The translations under genes were made by a program, and so were the position numbers. This document shows positions 6,836 to 15,081 of a DNA stretch of 27,663 nt, piece after piece. The stretch covers positions 1 through 27,663 of the forward strand of contig DBTI01000098.1 of the NCBI GenBank assembly GCA_002306975.1. Direction: 5' to 3'. Under the pieces are notes generated by a model that was given only the letters and a program-made list of their open reading frames with translations, had not been told where the DNA came from and ran no database searches. This stretch comes from Ruminococcaceae bacterium UBA1320. Lineage in GTDB: Bacteria; Bacillota; Clostridia; Oscillospirales; Ethanoligenentaceae. How positions within the stretch are numbered: the first letter of the stretch is position 1; every line of letters begins with the position of its first letter.

Positions 6836-7675
6836 TCAGCCGTACAAGAATGTCGGAGTGCCATCGCAGTTAAGGCCCAGCGCCTCGCCTATTTCCTGCT
6901 CCGCATTTAAAATTTTGCTGTATTCATTGCTGAATCCAAGGTTAAACAATCCGCTCGCAGCTGCTGCGAGTTTTCTGATATTGCAATTTCCGGCTCTTTC
7001 GCCAATTCCAAAAAAGGTAGTATTTGCGTATTGCGCTCCGCTTTTTGCCGCTTCCAATGTGTTCGCGGCGGCAAGTCCAAGGTCGTCATGTGCGTGAATT
7101 TCGACTTCCGCTCCCGTTTTTACAAGTGAAGAAATTTCACAGGCTATTTTGTGAGGTGAAGCGACACCCACAGTGTCCGCATAGCGGATACGCTTTGCGC
7201 CAAGTGAAAGAGACAAAGCGGCCATATATTTCAAAAAAGAAAGATCTGCGCGTGAAGAATCCTCGAATCCCAGTGTTACTTCATACCCATGCTCCGCCGC
7301 TAATGTGAAGCAGCGTTTCATCTGGTCAACAACATACTGGCGATCCTTTCGCAATTTGACCTTAATTTGTATATCAGACACAGGCACACCGATGTGAATA
7401 ATATCAGGTCTGCAGTCAAACGCGTCATAAATATCGTTTTCATTCATGCGGCACCAAACCGATACCAATGTGTGCGCGCAAGCTTCTTTAACGTCAATTA
7501 TAGCTTCTTTTTCGCTTTTGCCCATGGAGGGAATGCCCGCCTCAATCTGATATATGCCTATCCTGTCCATTATGCGCGCACATGCCTTCTTGCCATTGCG
7601 TGAAAAAGCAAGGCCGGCCCGCTGCTCGCCGTCTCTAAGAGTTGTGTCGACGATGAAAAGTGTTTTTTCCGCCAT
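6836..7675 (-). CDS. nifV-alpha: Homocitrate synthase alpha subunit NifV-alpha
   Basis: NifV condenses acetyl-CoA with 2-oxoglutarate to homocitrate, the organic ligand of FeMo-cofactor. This 279-residue chain is the catalytic TIM barrel of the HMGL/isopropylmalate-synthase family. It carries VDTTLRDGEQRAGLAFS at residues 9-25, with the metal-binding Asp and catalytic Arg, and IHAHDDLGLA near residues 193-202, with the two metal-binding His. GNCNIRKLAA follows near the C-terminal end. The C-terminal accessory region of full-length NifV is absent and is supplied by the neighbouring nifV-omega, as in Clostridium pasteurianum. The ATG at 7675 has AAGGTGG just upstream and follows the omega stop by 10 bases. 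Confidence 0.92.
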   Translation of the reverse strand: MAEKTLFIVDTTLRDGEQRAGLAFSRNGKKACARIMDRIGIYQIEAGIPSMGKSEKEAIIDVKEACAHTLVSVWCRMNENDIYDAFDCRPDIIHIGVPVSDIQIKVKLRKDRQYVVDQMKRCFTLAAEHGYEVTLGFEDSSRADLSFLKYMAALSLSLGAKRIRYADTVGVASPHKIACEISSLVKTGAEVEIHAHDDLGLAAANTLEAAKSGAQYANTTFFGIGERAGNCNIRKLAAAASGLFNLGFSNEYSKILNAEQEIGEALGLNCDGTPTFLYG

Positions 7676-7685
7676 TCAACCACCT

Positions 7686-8690
7686 TCAATTTCTTTGCGC
7701 GATATCATTGTAGAGCCCCAGAAATTCGTCGTCGCTCAAGCCGCGCCCTCTTTTTTCACTTAACACCCGAACCTCTTCGTTAAGCGAGGTCAAAAGGCCA
7801 TCAATCGGCATAAGCCCCATTTCAAGCAGTTTTTGCCGTATGGCCGCCCTCCCGGAATGCTTGCCGACAGCGAGAATTCTGCTCGCGCCCACGCTGACGG
7901 GATCAAATGGCTCATAGGTGACCGGGTTCTTGCCGATTCCATCGGCGTGTATACCGGATTCATAAACAAAAATGCTCCGCCCTGCCACCGGTAAATTGCC
8001 GGGAAGTGAGCGCCTTGTCATGCTCTCGCAGACTGCCCGAAGCCTTGGCAGATCGGTCAAATTGTAATGTGCGTCGTCCATGACATTGAAAGACTCCATC
8101 AACTGTTCGGTCGCGGCATGCCCGCCAAGCCCGCAAAACGACGTGCACACATTCGTGCCGCCGCTATAAATAAATTCGAGCGCAGCCGCCGCTGCGGTAT
8201 ATCTTGCGTCATAAGGGTCAATGCATATATCTTTTCCGAAACTTTTTATTAAAGCGGAAAATGTCAAAGAATAATCCCCAAGCATAACCTCTTCAAATCC
8301 GCAAAGTCGAAAAGCAATGTTTCTTTGATTAGACCCGGTTGGTTTTTCTTTATAATCAGCCGAAAGTATTGCCGTTATATCTCCACATGTTTCTCTATCT
8401 TCCGTGCCGCCAACCGGGTTTTCACCAAAAATGCTTTTTATGGCGTTTTTATCTGCCGAAAATGTACCTAGCCCTCGCCCTTTGAAGTGAACATATTCAT
8501 CTAACGAGCTTATCCTCAACGAAATGTTGCGGGGATCTATGCCGCCTTCGATGCGGCGGTAAAGAACCGGCGGCATTTCCACAAAAGCAGCACCCATACC
8601 GAGTGTAAGCCTGCAAAAATCAAGCGCCGCCTTTTGCGAAACCTGAGGAAGTGCCATAAGCGTTACGTCGGTAATGCTTATATTTTTCAT
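7686..8690 (-). CDS. nifV-omega: Homocitrate synthase omega subunit NifV-omega
   Basis: This 334-residue partner of NifV-alpha has an HMGL-like N-terminal barrel in which the catalytic start is degenerate: SITDVTLMALPQ replaces DTTLRDGEQ. It keeps CTSFCGLGGHAATEQLMESF, VYESGIHADGIGKNP and ILAVGKHSGRAAIRQKL, the marks of the C-terminal subdomain region that completes homocitrate synthase. It therefore probably cannot work alone and assembles with the alpha chain. The split into omega then alpha, in this order after modB, matches C. pasteurianum. The ATG at 8690 has GGGAGGAAG upstream; the modB stop lies 2 bases before it, so translation is likely coupled. Confidence 0.9.
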   Translation of the reverse strand: MKNISITDVTLMALPQVSQKAALDFCRLTLGMGAAFVEMPPVLYRRIEGGIDPRNISLRISSLDEYVHFKGRGLGTFSADKNAIKSIFGENPVGGTEDRETCGDITAILSADYKEKPTGSNQRNIAFRLCGFEEVMLGDYSLTFSALIKSFGKDICIDPYDARYTAAAAALEFIYSGGTNVCTSFCGLGGHAATEQLMESFNVMDDAHYNLTDLPRLRAVCESMTRRSLPGNLPVAGRSIFVYESGIHADGIGKNPVTYEPFDPVSVGASRILAVGKHSGRAAIRQKLLEMGLMPIDGLLTSLNEEVRVLSEKRGRGLSDDEFLGLYNDIAQRN

Positions 8691-8692
8691 AA

Positions 8693-9589
8693 TTACACTT
8701 CCTCCCGCCCTAAAAGCCCTTTGATCACTACGACTATAACTGCCGCTATGCTTATGAGCACAATTGAAAACGCGGCGGAGAGCCTTACGTCACTTTGCAT
8801 GAGCGTATAGATGTGCAGAGGCATTGTCGATGTGGCGCCTGCCATATTGCCCGCAAACAAAAGTGTAGCGCCGAATTCACCAAGCGATCTGATATAAGAA
8901 ACGATGATGGCGGAGACTATTGCGGGCCGCAGCATGGGGACTATAAATCTTACTACTGTAGTAATTGCGTCGGCCCCGTTTACATATGCCGCTTCAAAAA
9001 GCTCCTCAGGTACGGCATTTGCCGAAAGACGCAGGCTTTGAACATAAAGCGGGCAGCTTACAAAAAACTGTGCAATCATCACGGCTATTGGCGTAAATAT
9101 TATATTTACGCCAAGCGCGGCAAGCAGGCGACCTCCTATGCCGTTTGTTCCGAAAAAGAGCAGAAGTGCGATGCCGGCAATTGACGGCGGCAGGGCGATT
9201 GGCAGTTGGAAAACTACGCTCAGCGCTCTTACCGCCCTAAGGCCGCGATAACGTGAAAGCAAAAATGCTACAGGGGTACCGATCAGGAATGTGAACAGCG
9301 CCGTGATCGCGGTCGTATAAAGGCTCAGTGAGATTGCCGCAAGACCGTCAAACTGCGCAACGGATTGCCATATCCGCGAGAAACCAGAAAATTGGAGCAT
9401 TGATATAATAGGCATAACCATCAGCAGAAGAAAAACCGTAATTGCCACAACGACAAGTGCTAAAATGGATTTTTTAAAAATAGCCGCGGCAAAATCCTCA
9501 TATGAAAACTTCGCATGCGCGCTCTGTCGTGATCGAACACCGGACTGAATGTTTACTCGGCTGTTTGTCGTCTGTGTTCTTGCCAGCAT
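8693..9589 (-). CDS. modB: Molybdate ABC transporter permease ModB
   Basis: ModB is the membrane channel subunit of the molybdate importer. The 298-residue protein has a polar N-terminal extension of about 35 residues, unusual for ModB, then segments beginning near residues 40, 83, 120, 165, 220 and 270. The cytoplasmic ABC-docking EAA loop is EAAYVNGADAITTVVRFIVP, followed by RSLGEFGATLLFAGNMAGAT, a strong ModB signature. The ATG at 9589 has GGGAGG 8 bases upstream; modA ends 21 bases earlier. The docking loop expects a ModC ATPase, but no modC is in the window, so the ATPase must come from elsewhere or be shared. Confidence 0.93.
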   Translation of the reverse strand: MLARTQTTNSRVNIQSGVRSRQSAHAKFSYEDFAAAIFKKSILALVVVAITVFLLLMVMPIISMLQFSGFSRIWQSVAQFDGLAAISLSLYTTAITALFTFLIGTPVAFLLSRYRGLRAVRALSVVFQLPIALPPSIAGIALLLFFGTNGIGGRLLAALGVNIIFTPIAVMIAQFFVSCPLYVQSLRLSANAVPEELFEAAYVNGADAITTVVRFIVPMLRPAIVSAIIVSYIRSLGEFGATLLFAGNMAGATSTMPLHIYTLMQSDVRLSAAFSIVLISIAAVIVVVIKGLLGREEV

Positions 9590-9610
9590 TTTAAAAGCCT
9601 CCCGGGGATG

Positions 9611-10444
9611 TTATTCTGTGATGAATTTATATTTTTTCAAAACCGCTTTGCCTTTATCGGACATTACAAGATCAACAAACTTCTTCGCGGCTTCGGCCTG
9701 TTTGCTGTCTTTTACCGCCGCGATAGGATATAAAGGCTTTGCCGAATCAAATTCGGGAAGGTTTATCTCTTCGACAACGTCCTTCACAGCCGAAGTGATG
9801 TCGGTTGTATAAACTATGCCGAAATCCCCGTTGCCCGACTGTATCTTTGCCAGAACATCCTTAACACTCATTTCCTTGCTCTTTATATTGGCGTCTACCG
9901 CTTTTTTCTCTGAATCGGAAAGCTTGGATTTTCCTATAACAGTGTCAAAGTAGCTCCCGCAGGGCACCGTTTTATCGCCTGCTATTATAATTACGCCCGG
10001 TTTTGCAAGGTCAGAAAGTTTTGTAAGCGCTTTCGTATTGGTTTTCAGCTTGCAGGCAACAAGGGTATTTTTCGTAAAAATGCTGTAGTCGCTGACATAG
10101 CCTTTTGTCTTCATTTCTTTCATGTACGACTCACTGGCAAAAGCAAGCACATCTGCCGATGTTCCCTGTTCGACAGACTGCACCAGCGCCTGACTGCCGG
10201 CAAAGTTGAATTTTACTTTGATATTGTCGCTATCGAGAATATCACTGCCAAGCTCGGTAAAGCTCTCGGTGAGACTTGCGGCGGCAAACACAGTAATTTC
10301 AACCGGTGCGGATTTTGACGATGCTGCCGACGACGGCTGTGAAGAAGATTGTGAAGCACCGCTGCTGCATCCTCCTAAAGCCAGCACCATGGCTGCTGCC
10401 AGACTAATGGCTATAATCCTGCGTTTAATTTTTAGCATTTTCAT
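9611..10444 (-). CDS. modA: Molybdate-binding lipoprotein ModA
   Basis: ModA captures molybdate outside the cell and delivers it to ModB. The 277-residue precursor has a lipoprotein signal peptide: basic MKMLKIKRRI, a hydrophobic core, then ALGGC with the lipidated Cys near residue 26. A Ser-rich linker follows. The binding fold shows ITVFAAASLTESFTEL, FAGSQALVQ, DVLAFAS, AGDKTVPCGSY and GDFGIVYTTD, matching ModA oxyanion-binding loops. A Cys replaces the more usual Ala in the VPAG-type loop. The ATG at 10444 has GGGGAGGG 7 bases upstream. It lies between the ferredoxin gene and modB. Molybdate is the expected ligand from context; tungstate cannot be excluded. Confidence 0.92.
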   Translation of the reverse strand: MKMLKIKRRIIAISLAAAMVLALGGCSSGASQSSSQPSSAASSKSAPVEITVFAAASLTESFTELGSDILDSDNIKVKFNFAGSQALVQSVEQGTSADVLAFASESYMKEMKTKGYVSDYSIFTKNTLVACKLKTNTKALTKLSDLAKPGVIIIAGDKTVPCGSYFDTVIGKSKLSDSEKKAVDANIKSKEMSVKDVLAKIQSGNGDFGIVYTTDITSAVKDVVEEINLPEFDSAKPLYPIAAVKDSKQAEAAKKFVDLVMSDKGKAVLKKYKFITE

Positions 10445-10463
10445 TAATAAACCCTCCCCTATT

Positions 10464-10509
10464 GCCCAAATAATATTTTTTTTAAGTACCTGTTTCCAGA
10501 CACTTGGGC
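10464..10509 (-). other. Hairpin with GAAA tetraloop between ferredoxin gene and modA
   Basis: In the mRNA sense, AAGTGTCTG and CAGGTACTT pair through 9 positions (two G-U) around a GAAA tetraloop (10484-10505). An outer GCCCAA/TTGGGC pair encloses an A-run. No T-run follows on the transcribed strand, so it is not a terminator; it could stabilise or mark an RNA end. Confidence 0.4.
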
Positions 10510-10820
10510 TACTTTATTATCAGGCGCTCGACCTTCTGCCCGTTTTCAAGATGAGATTCCACGATTTCTTCCACATCGTCGGGTGTCACGCCTCCGTAGA
10601 AAACCCCTTCGGGATAAACGGCGACAACCGGCGCATGACTGCAAAGTCCAAAGCAGCCGCAGTTGGTGATCATAACATCATCGGTCAATTCATGCTCATC
10701 GACGACCTCGCTGAATTTTTGCAGGACCTCTCCGGCCTCCTTGGAAAAACAAGCTCCACGAAGCTGCCCGTTCTGTCGGCAGCTAAGGCATACAAACACA
10801 TGATGTTTTGGTGCTTCCAT
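10509..10820 (-). CDS. [2Fe-2S] ferredoxin, thioredoxin-fold type
   Basis: This 103-residue protein closely resembles the dimeric [2Fe-2S] ferredoxin of C. pasteurianum, whose sequence I recall as similarly beginning with a PKHHIFVC-like stretch. Here the start is MEAPKHHVFVCLSCRQNG and the end includes YPEGVFYGGVTPDDVEEIVE. Cysteines are at 11, 14, 24, 54, 56 and 60; by analogy 11, 24, 56 and 60 bind the cluster. The C. pasteurianum protein interacts with nitrogenase MoFe protein, and the location between nifN-B and modA fits a nitrogenase-related electron or regulatory role. The ATG at 10820 has an ideal AAGGAGG 8 bases upstream. A structured 116-base leader separates it from nifN-B. Confidence 0.92.
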   Translation of the reverse strand: MEAPKHHVFVCLSCRQNGQLRGACFSKEAGEVLQKFSEVVDEHELTDDVMITNCGCFGLCSHAPVVAVYPEGVFYGGVTPDDVEEIVESHLENGQKVERLIIK

Positions 10821-10835
10821 ACTTCATTCCTCCTT

Positions 10836-10937
10836 ATACTAATTTCCGATTGAAAAGCAGATAAAATTCGCGCCAAAAGCTTTGATATATGGGTTTTGAT
10901 GCGAATTTTTATCAACTCGTTTTTTGAAAATTAGTAT
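10836..10937 (-). other. Nested inverted repeats between nifN-B and the ferredoxin gene
   Basis: The inner stem pairs 10860-10878 with 10894-10913 (GATAAAATTCGC against GCGAATTTTTATC, one bulge, then a mismatch and CAAAA/TTTTG) with a 15-base loop. An outer pair, ATACTAATTT (10836-10845) with AAATTAGTAT (10928-10937), brackets it. No T-run follows. It may be an RNA processing or stability element that separates the ferredoxin message from nifN-B. Confidence 0.5.
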
Positions 10938-13618
10938 TAACTATCGGTTTTTACGATATTTCTTTCCGGCATCTCGGCCAAAAGCTGAGCTGCCTTGCGC
11001 ACACTGTCTTCAACCCTGTCATAAATGCTGAAAACCGCTATGCCTTTATCTTGCAGAATACGGCCCGGCATAACGCCGATCCGCATGCAGATGATACCGT
11101 CGCAGTCGCCAAGCTTTTCGATGATTCCGTCTATTTTATCTTCCTGATCGTCGTCACACTCCGGCCCTCCGCAGTATTTGCTTACAGCGCGTTTTTCTAC
11201 AAAACGAACTTCGTTCTTTGAACATTCGTAGATGTAAAACTCCTTGGCGTGACCAAAATGGCTGTCAACAATCATGCCGCTTTTTGAAGCCACCGCAAAA
11301 CGCAGCACCTGTTCTTCATCTGTCATACGCTCTCCGTCTTTCTGTTCACCGTTTTCACTGCCGCGAAAATCAATCGAGATATCATTGTCGAGCGTACCTA
11401 TGGCGTCGGCGCGGCACTGGCGGCAATGATACATCTGAGGCAGAATCTCACCGCAGTTTTTGCGGACAAGGTTAAGCTCCTTATTGCTCGGCAGCTCTAA
11501 AGTTTCAAAAGGGCAGCCTTTGACGGGAATCAGCTGCATGATATTTGTTATCATCGCGCCGCAGTCTTTCACCGTTTTCACGATTCTGTCAATCTGCCCA
11601 TCGTTTATGCCCTTTAAAAGCACAATATTTACTTTTATCGCAACCCCTTTAGCGGATAGAAAACGAATGCCTGAAAGCTGATTGTTAAGCAGTGTGCGCG
11701 CAGCCTCTTCGCCTTTCAGCTGTTTTCCAAAGTAATTGACAAAGCGGTAAATCTTTGCGCCTGTCGCTTCATCCGCGGCGTTCACCGTGACCGTTACATG
11801 GCTTACGCCGATTTCAACAAGCGACGCGGCATAAAACGGAAGCATAAGACCGTTGGTTGAAAGGCAGAAAGTCACATCTGGGTCAACGGCACGTATCTTT
11901 AGAAGTGTCTCTTTGGTTTTCTCGAAGTTGGCAAGGGCGTCACCCGGGCCGGCTATACCCACAACGCTCAGGTTCGGTACTTTTTTCTTGACTTCAAGAT
12001 ACTTTTTTACCGCCTCTTCAGGTGAAAGCACGCCGCTTGTTACGCCCGGCCGCGATTCGTTAGCACAGTCGAATTTTCGTGAACAGTAGTTGCACTGAAT
12101 GTTACAGGCCGGCGCAACCGGAAGATGAATACGGGCACTGCCGCAAGCCGAACAATCATAGCAGGGGTGCGTTTTGGTTTTTTCCTTAACCTTTTCAGGC
12201 GTTAACGCGGACGGTGCCGCAGTTTGGATTGGCTTCACCCCGCCGTTATAATATTTATCGAATAGTTCCTTGCGGTAAGTTGTTTCGCGCCGGTTCAGCA
12301 TTGCGTTCGCGATCTCGTCCATCAGGCGCAGAGAACCTTCATATCCAACATGCAGCTGGCGCTGACCGCCAACCCTGTCGTGAACAGGAAAACCGGTGCG
12401 AACAAGCGTAACCTGCGGCAATTTTTCCGCAACCCGCCTGCCGTCGGAGTTTCCAATCATGAGGTTAAGCCCGCGGTCTTTGATGAGCTGTGCTATTTTG
12501 TCAAAATCGGCTTCATCGATAATATCATAACGAGATTCAAGCCTTACGGCGGATATTTTTGAAATATCATCACCCAGCAAACCGTTTAACTCCTTGCATT
12601 TGGAGCCGCAGGCGACGACAGCGGGGAAAACTCCGCATTCGCAGCAAAGGTTCGTCACAGCATAGACAGTTTCTGGCTCGCCATAGATAACAGCGCGAGC
12701 TTCACCGCAATATTTATGTGCGTCAACCATCGCGTCAAGGTATCTGCCGCGCTGACGCTTTAAATGCTCCGGCACAGGTCTGCCGGAAAGCCGTGACAAA
12801 AGTTTTATAAGCCTGTCGGTGGCACGAAGCCCAACGGGCAGCGGCACACTTTCAAAAGGCACTCCGAATTCTTTATTCAAATAACGCGCCGCAGAGTATT
12901 CGCCCGAAAAAAGACCGATTTCCACGGTGAATCGAGCGCCCGCCATGCGGTGTATATCCAAAATCTTCGTGCCCCTCTGCGGCAGTTTGCTGTAAACCGG
13001 ATTATAAACGTTATCAAGGTTGTCGGATATATCCGGAACAAGAATGTAGGTAAGACCGAAAGCATCAAACAGATCCTTTATATAGCGCATTTCAGCGGGG
13101 CTCATATAAGTCGCAACTATATTCACATCGCTGTTCGGCGTTTTATCGTCGGCAAATTGTTTGACAACCGCAAGAGTAGCCGCGAGAAAGCCTTCAAACT
13201 GTGTGCCGCCGTAGCCCGGGCTTGCAACTGAGACAAGCTCAAGGTCTGCGCAATCCGGATCGTATTTAAGCTTTTGCAAGATACGCGGCACATCCTCGCC
13301 TATTGTTTCGGCAAGGCAGGTTGTCGCTACGCCGACTACTTTCGGCGAATACTGCCTGACAAGATTTTTGATGCCCGCTATCAGGTTTTGTTCGCCGCCA
13401 TAGACTGTGCCCTGCTCGGTCAGCGATGAAGACGCGATATCTATCGGCTCGTTGTAATGGGTGGCCATGTGACGCCTTATGTAAGTGCTGCACCCCTGTG
13501 AGCCGTGTATGATCGACATGCAGCCCTCAATGCCGTAAAAGGCGGTGACGGCGCCAAGAGGCATACACATTTTGCAGGGATTTACCGTAAGATTCGTATA
13601 ATTTTTATTACCGCCCAT
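10937..13618 (-). CDS. nifN-B: NifN-NifB fusion with NifX-like C-terminal domain
   Basis: This 893-residue fusion joins two cofactor-assembly steps. Residues 1-445 are NifN, the partner of NifE in the scaffold where the cofactor precursor matures (NPCKMCMPLGAV, HGSQGCSTYIRR, ATTCLAETIGEDVP). After a linker, residues about 480-745 are the NifB radical-SAM enzyme that makes the 8Fe-9S-C precursor: HPCYDCSACGSARIHLPVAP, then the CxxxCxxC motif ACNIQCNYCSRKFDC with cysteines near 505, 509 and 512, GIAGPGDALAN and YHCRQCRADA. Residues about 772-885 form a NifX/NafY-like cofactor-binding domain (IVDSHFGHAKEFYIYE, GIICMRIGVMPGRILQDKGI). NifN-B fusions are known from C. pasteurianum. The ATG at 13618 overlaps the nifE stop by one base (TGATG), with GAGGAGG upstream. 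Confidence 0.95.
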   Translation of the reverse strand: MGGNKNYTNLTVNPCKMCMPLGAVTAFYGIEGCMSIIHGSQGCSTYIRRHMATHYNEPIDIASSSLTEQGTVYGGEQNLIAGIKNLVRQYSPKVVGVATTCLAETIGEDVPRILQKLKYDPDCADLELVSVASPGYGGTQFEGFLAATLAVVKQFADDKTPNSDVNIVATYMSPAEMRYIKDLFDAFGLTYILVPDISDNLDNVYNPVYSKLPQRGTKILDIHRMAGARFTVEIGLFSGEYSAARYLNKEFGVPFESVPLPVGLRATDRLIKLLSRLSGRPVPEHLKRQRGRYLDAMVDAHKYCGEARAVIYGEPETVYAVTNLCCECGVFPAVVACGSKCKELNGLLGDDISKISAVRLESRYDIIDEADFDKIAQLIKDRGLNLMIGNSDGRRVAEKLPQVTLVRTGFPVHDRVGGQRQLHVGYEGSLRLMDEIANAMLNRRETTYRKELFDKYYNGGVKPIQTAAPSALTPEKVKEKTKTHPCYDCSACGSARIHLPVAPACNIQCNYCSRKFDCANESRPGVTSGVLSPEEAVKKYLEVKKKVPNLSVVGIAGPGDALANFEKTKETLLKIRAVDPDVTFCLSTNGLMLPFYAASLVEIGVSHVTVTVNAADEATGAKIYRFVNYFGKQLKGEEAARTLLNNQLSGIRFLSAKGVAIKVNIVLLKGINDGQIDRIVKTVKDCGAMITNIMQLIPVKGCPFETLELPSNKELNLVRKNCGEILPQMYHCRQCRADAIGTLDNDISIDFRGSENGEQKDGERMTDEEQVLRFAVASKSGMIVDSHFGHAKEFYIYECSKNEVRFVEKRAVSKYCGGPECDDDQEDKIDGIIEKLGDCDGIICMRIGVMPGRILQDKGIAVFSIYDRVEDSVRKAAQLLAEMPERNIVKTDS

Positions 13619-14976
13619 CACACCGCTGCCTCCTCTTTTAATAATTTCCAGACCGGGCTGTTTATGGTCATGTTGATTTCTTTGGCAAAATTGACGGCGC
13701 CGTCATACCCGGCGAGCGGTTGTTTGCGCTCATGGTTGTGGTCGCAGAAGGCTACCGCAAGCTTGTATGCGAGCGGTCTTTCCTTGACACCGCCGACGAG
13801 GATGTCGGCGCCTGTCTGCCGCATGAATTTTTCAAGCTCAGCGGGGTTCGCGTCATCAAGAACGACGGTTCCGGGGTCCGCAAGTTCGCGGATCACTTCA
13901 TATTCATCCTTTTTGCCGGTCTGTGTGCCAACCATAACCGACCTTATTCCAAGCTCGCGAAACTGGCGTATTAGAGAGATTGCCTTGTATCCGCCGCCCA
14001 CATAGATGGCGGCTTTTCTATCGTGCAGCAGGCGCTTATACGGTTCAAGCAGGCTTGCTGTTTCTTTTGATTTTTTATCTGTAAAGTTCTTTGCCTTTTC
14101 AACGGCCTTTCCGTCATGCAGAGCATACGCGATGCGCAGCAGGGAATTTGTCGTATCCTCTATGCCGAAAAAGCTTACTTTGATAAACGGTATGCCATAG
14201 ATTTCCTCCATGCGGTTTGCAAGATAGCCCATTGAGCCTGCGCACTGAACGATATTCAGCGCCGCCGTCGGCGCTTTCATGATCTCGTCACACGTCGAGT
14301 CGCCTGTGATCCGCGAAACAATGTTGACGCCGATTTTCTTTAGATATTCGCTGATTATCCACATCTCTCCCGAAAGATTAAAATCCCCCAGAATATTGAT
14401 TCCAATTGATTTTTCGGCAGGTCTGGCGCATGACATAAGCTCAAGCAGCGCATCGCAGGCAAGGCGATAACCGGTCGATTTGTTCCCGGAAAAGCCCGGT
14501 GATTTGACCGGAATCACAATTATGCCGTACTTTTTTTCGGCTGCTTTGCAAATGGACTCAACATCGTCGCCTATAACTCCGACAATACAGGTCGCATATA
14601 CAAAAATGAGCTTTGGGTGGAATTTCAGAACAATTTCGTCAATCGCGCCGGTAAGCTTTTTCCCGCCGCCGAAAATCACATCTTTTTCCTGAAGATCGGT
14701 TGAAAAGGCGTTGCGATAGGTTTCGACGCCGCTCGTAAGACTGCCCCTCAAATCCCATGTATAGCTTGCGCAGCCTATCGGGCCGTGTATGATATGATAG
14801 GCGTCGGTGATCGGGTTAAGCACAACTCTGGCGCCGCAATAGACGCAGGCGCGCTGACTTATCGCCCCCGCAACGCTGTCGCTTTCACATTTAAGGCCGG
14901 CTTTGTCACCGCTCAGGCAGATAAACTTCTGGCGTTCATCCAATAGCCCTGTTGTTTCAAGTTGTTTCATCGCCAT
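13618..14976 (-). CDS. nifE: FeMo-cofactor scaffold subunit NifE
   Basis: NifE pairs with NifN in the NifEN scaffold, structurally like NifDK, where the NifB product is matured by Mo and homocitrate insertion. The 452-residue protein has the cluster cysteines in QRACVYCGARVVLNPITDAY (Cys44), HGPIGCASYTWD (Cys69) and YATCIVGVIGDD (Cys130). CDEIMKAPTAALNIVQCAGS lies in the middle and KLAVAFCDHNHERKQPLAGY near the end. It is NifE rather than NifD because it lacks the cofactor-ligand His motif of NifD and precedes NifN-B. Start choice: ATG 14976 or ATG 14970, both near a GAAAGGCGGG site; I keep 14976. It is preceded by a 105-base gap with a terminator-like hairpin after nifK. Confidence 0.94.
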   Translation of the reverse strand: MAMKQLETTGLLDERQKFICLSGDKAGLKCESDSVAGAISQRACVYCGARVVLNPITDAYHIIHGPIGCASYTWDLRGSLTSGVETYRNAFSTDLQEKDVIFGGGKKLTGAIDEIVLKFHPKLIFVYATCIVGVIGDDVESICKAAEKKYGIIVIPVKSPGFSGNKSTGYRLACDALLELMSCARPAEKSIGINILGDFNLSGEMWIISEYLKKIGVNIVSRITGDSTCDEIMKAPTAALNIVQCAGSMGYLANRMEEIYGIPFIKVSFFGIEDTTNSLLRIAYALHDGKAVEKAKNFTDKKSKETASLLEPYKRLLHDRKAAIYVGGGYKAISLIRQFRELGIRSVMVGTQTGKKDEYEVIRELADPGTVVLDDANPAELEKFMRQTGADILVGGVKERPLAYKLAVAFCDHNHERKQPLAGYDGAVNFAKEINMTINSPVWKLLKEEAAV

Positions 14977-15010
14977 CCCGCCTTTCTTTGTAACATAAAA
15001 AGAAAAATTA

Positions 15011-15064
15011 AAAATATATGCCGCATCATCAGCAAATTCTTTACCGCTGTGCCTTTGATGCGGC
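15011..15064 (-). terminator. Attenuator-like hairpin between nifK and nifE
   Basis: GCCGCATCA (15020-15028) and TGATGCGGC (15056-15064) are perfect complements, with an inner CAGC/GCTG pair. On the transcribed strand the stem is followed by ATATATTTTTAATTTTTC. This resembles an intrinsic terminator inside the operon and would lower nifE-nifN-B message relative to nifHDK. Confidence 0.6.
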
Positions 15065-15081
15065 TGTAAGAGAAGTTTTTA

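Noticed and set aside
10206..10853. Plus-strand open frame of 215 codons
   Set aside because: It crosses antisense over modA, a gap and the ferredoxin gene, all of which are well supported on the other strand.
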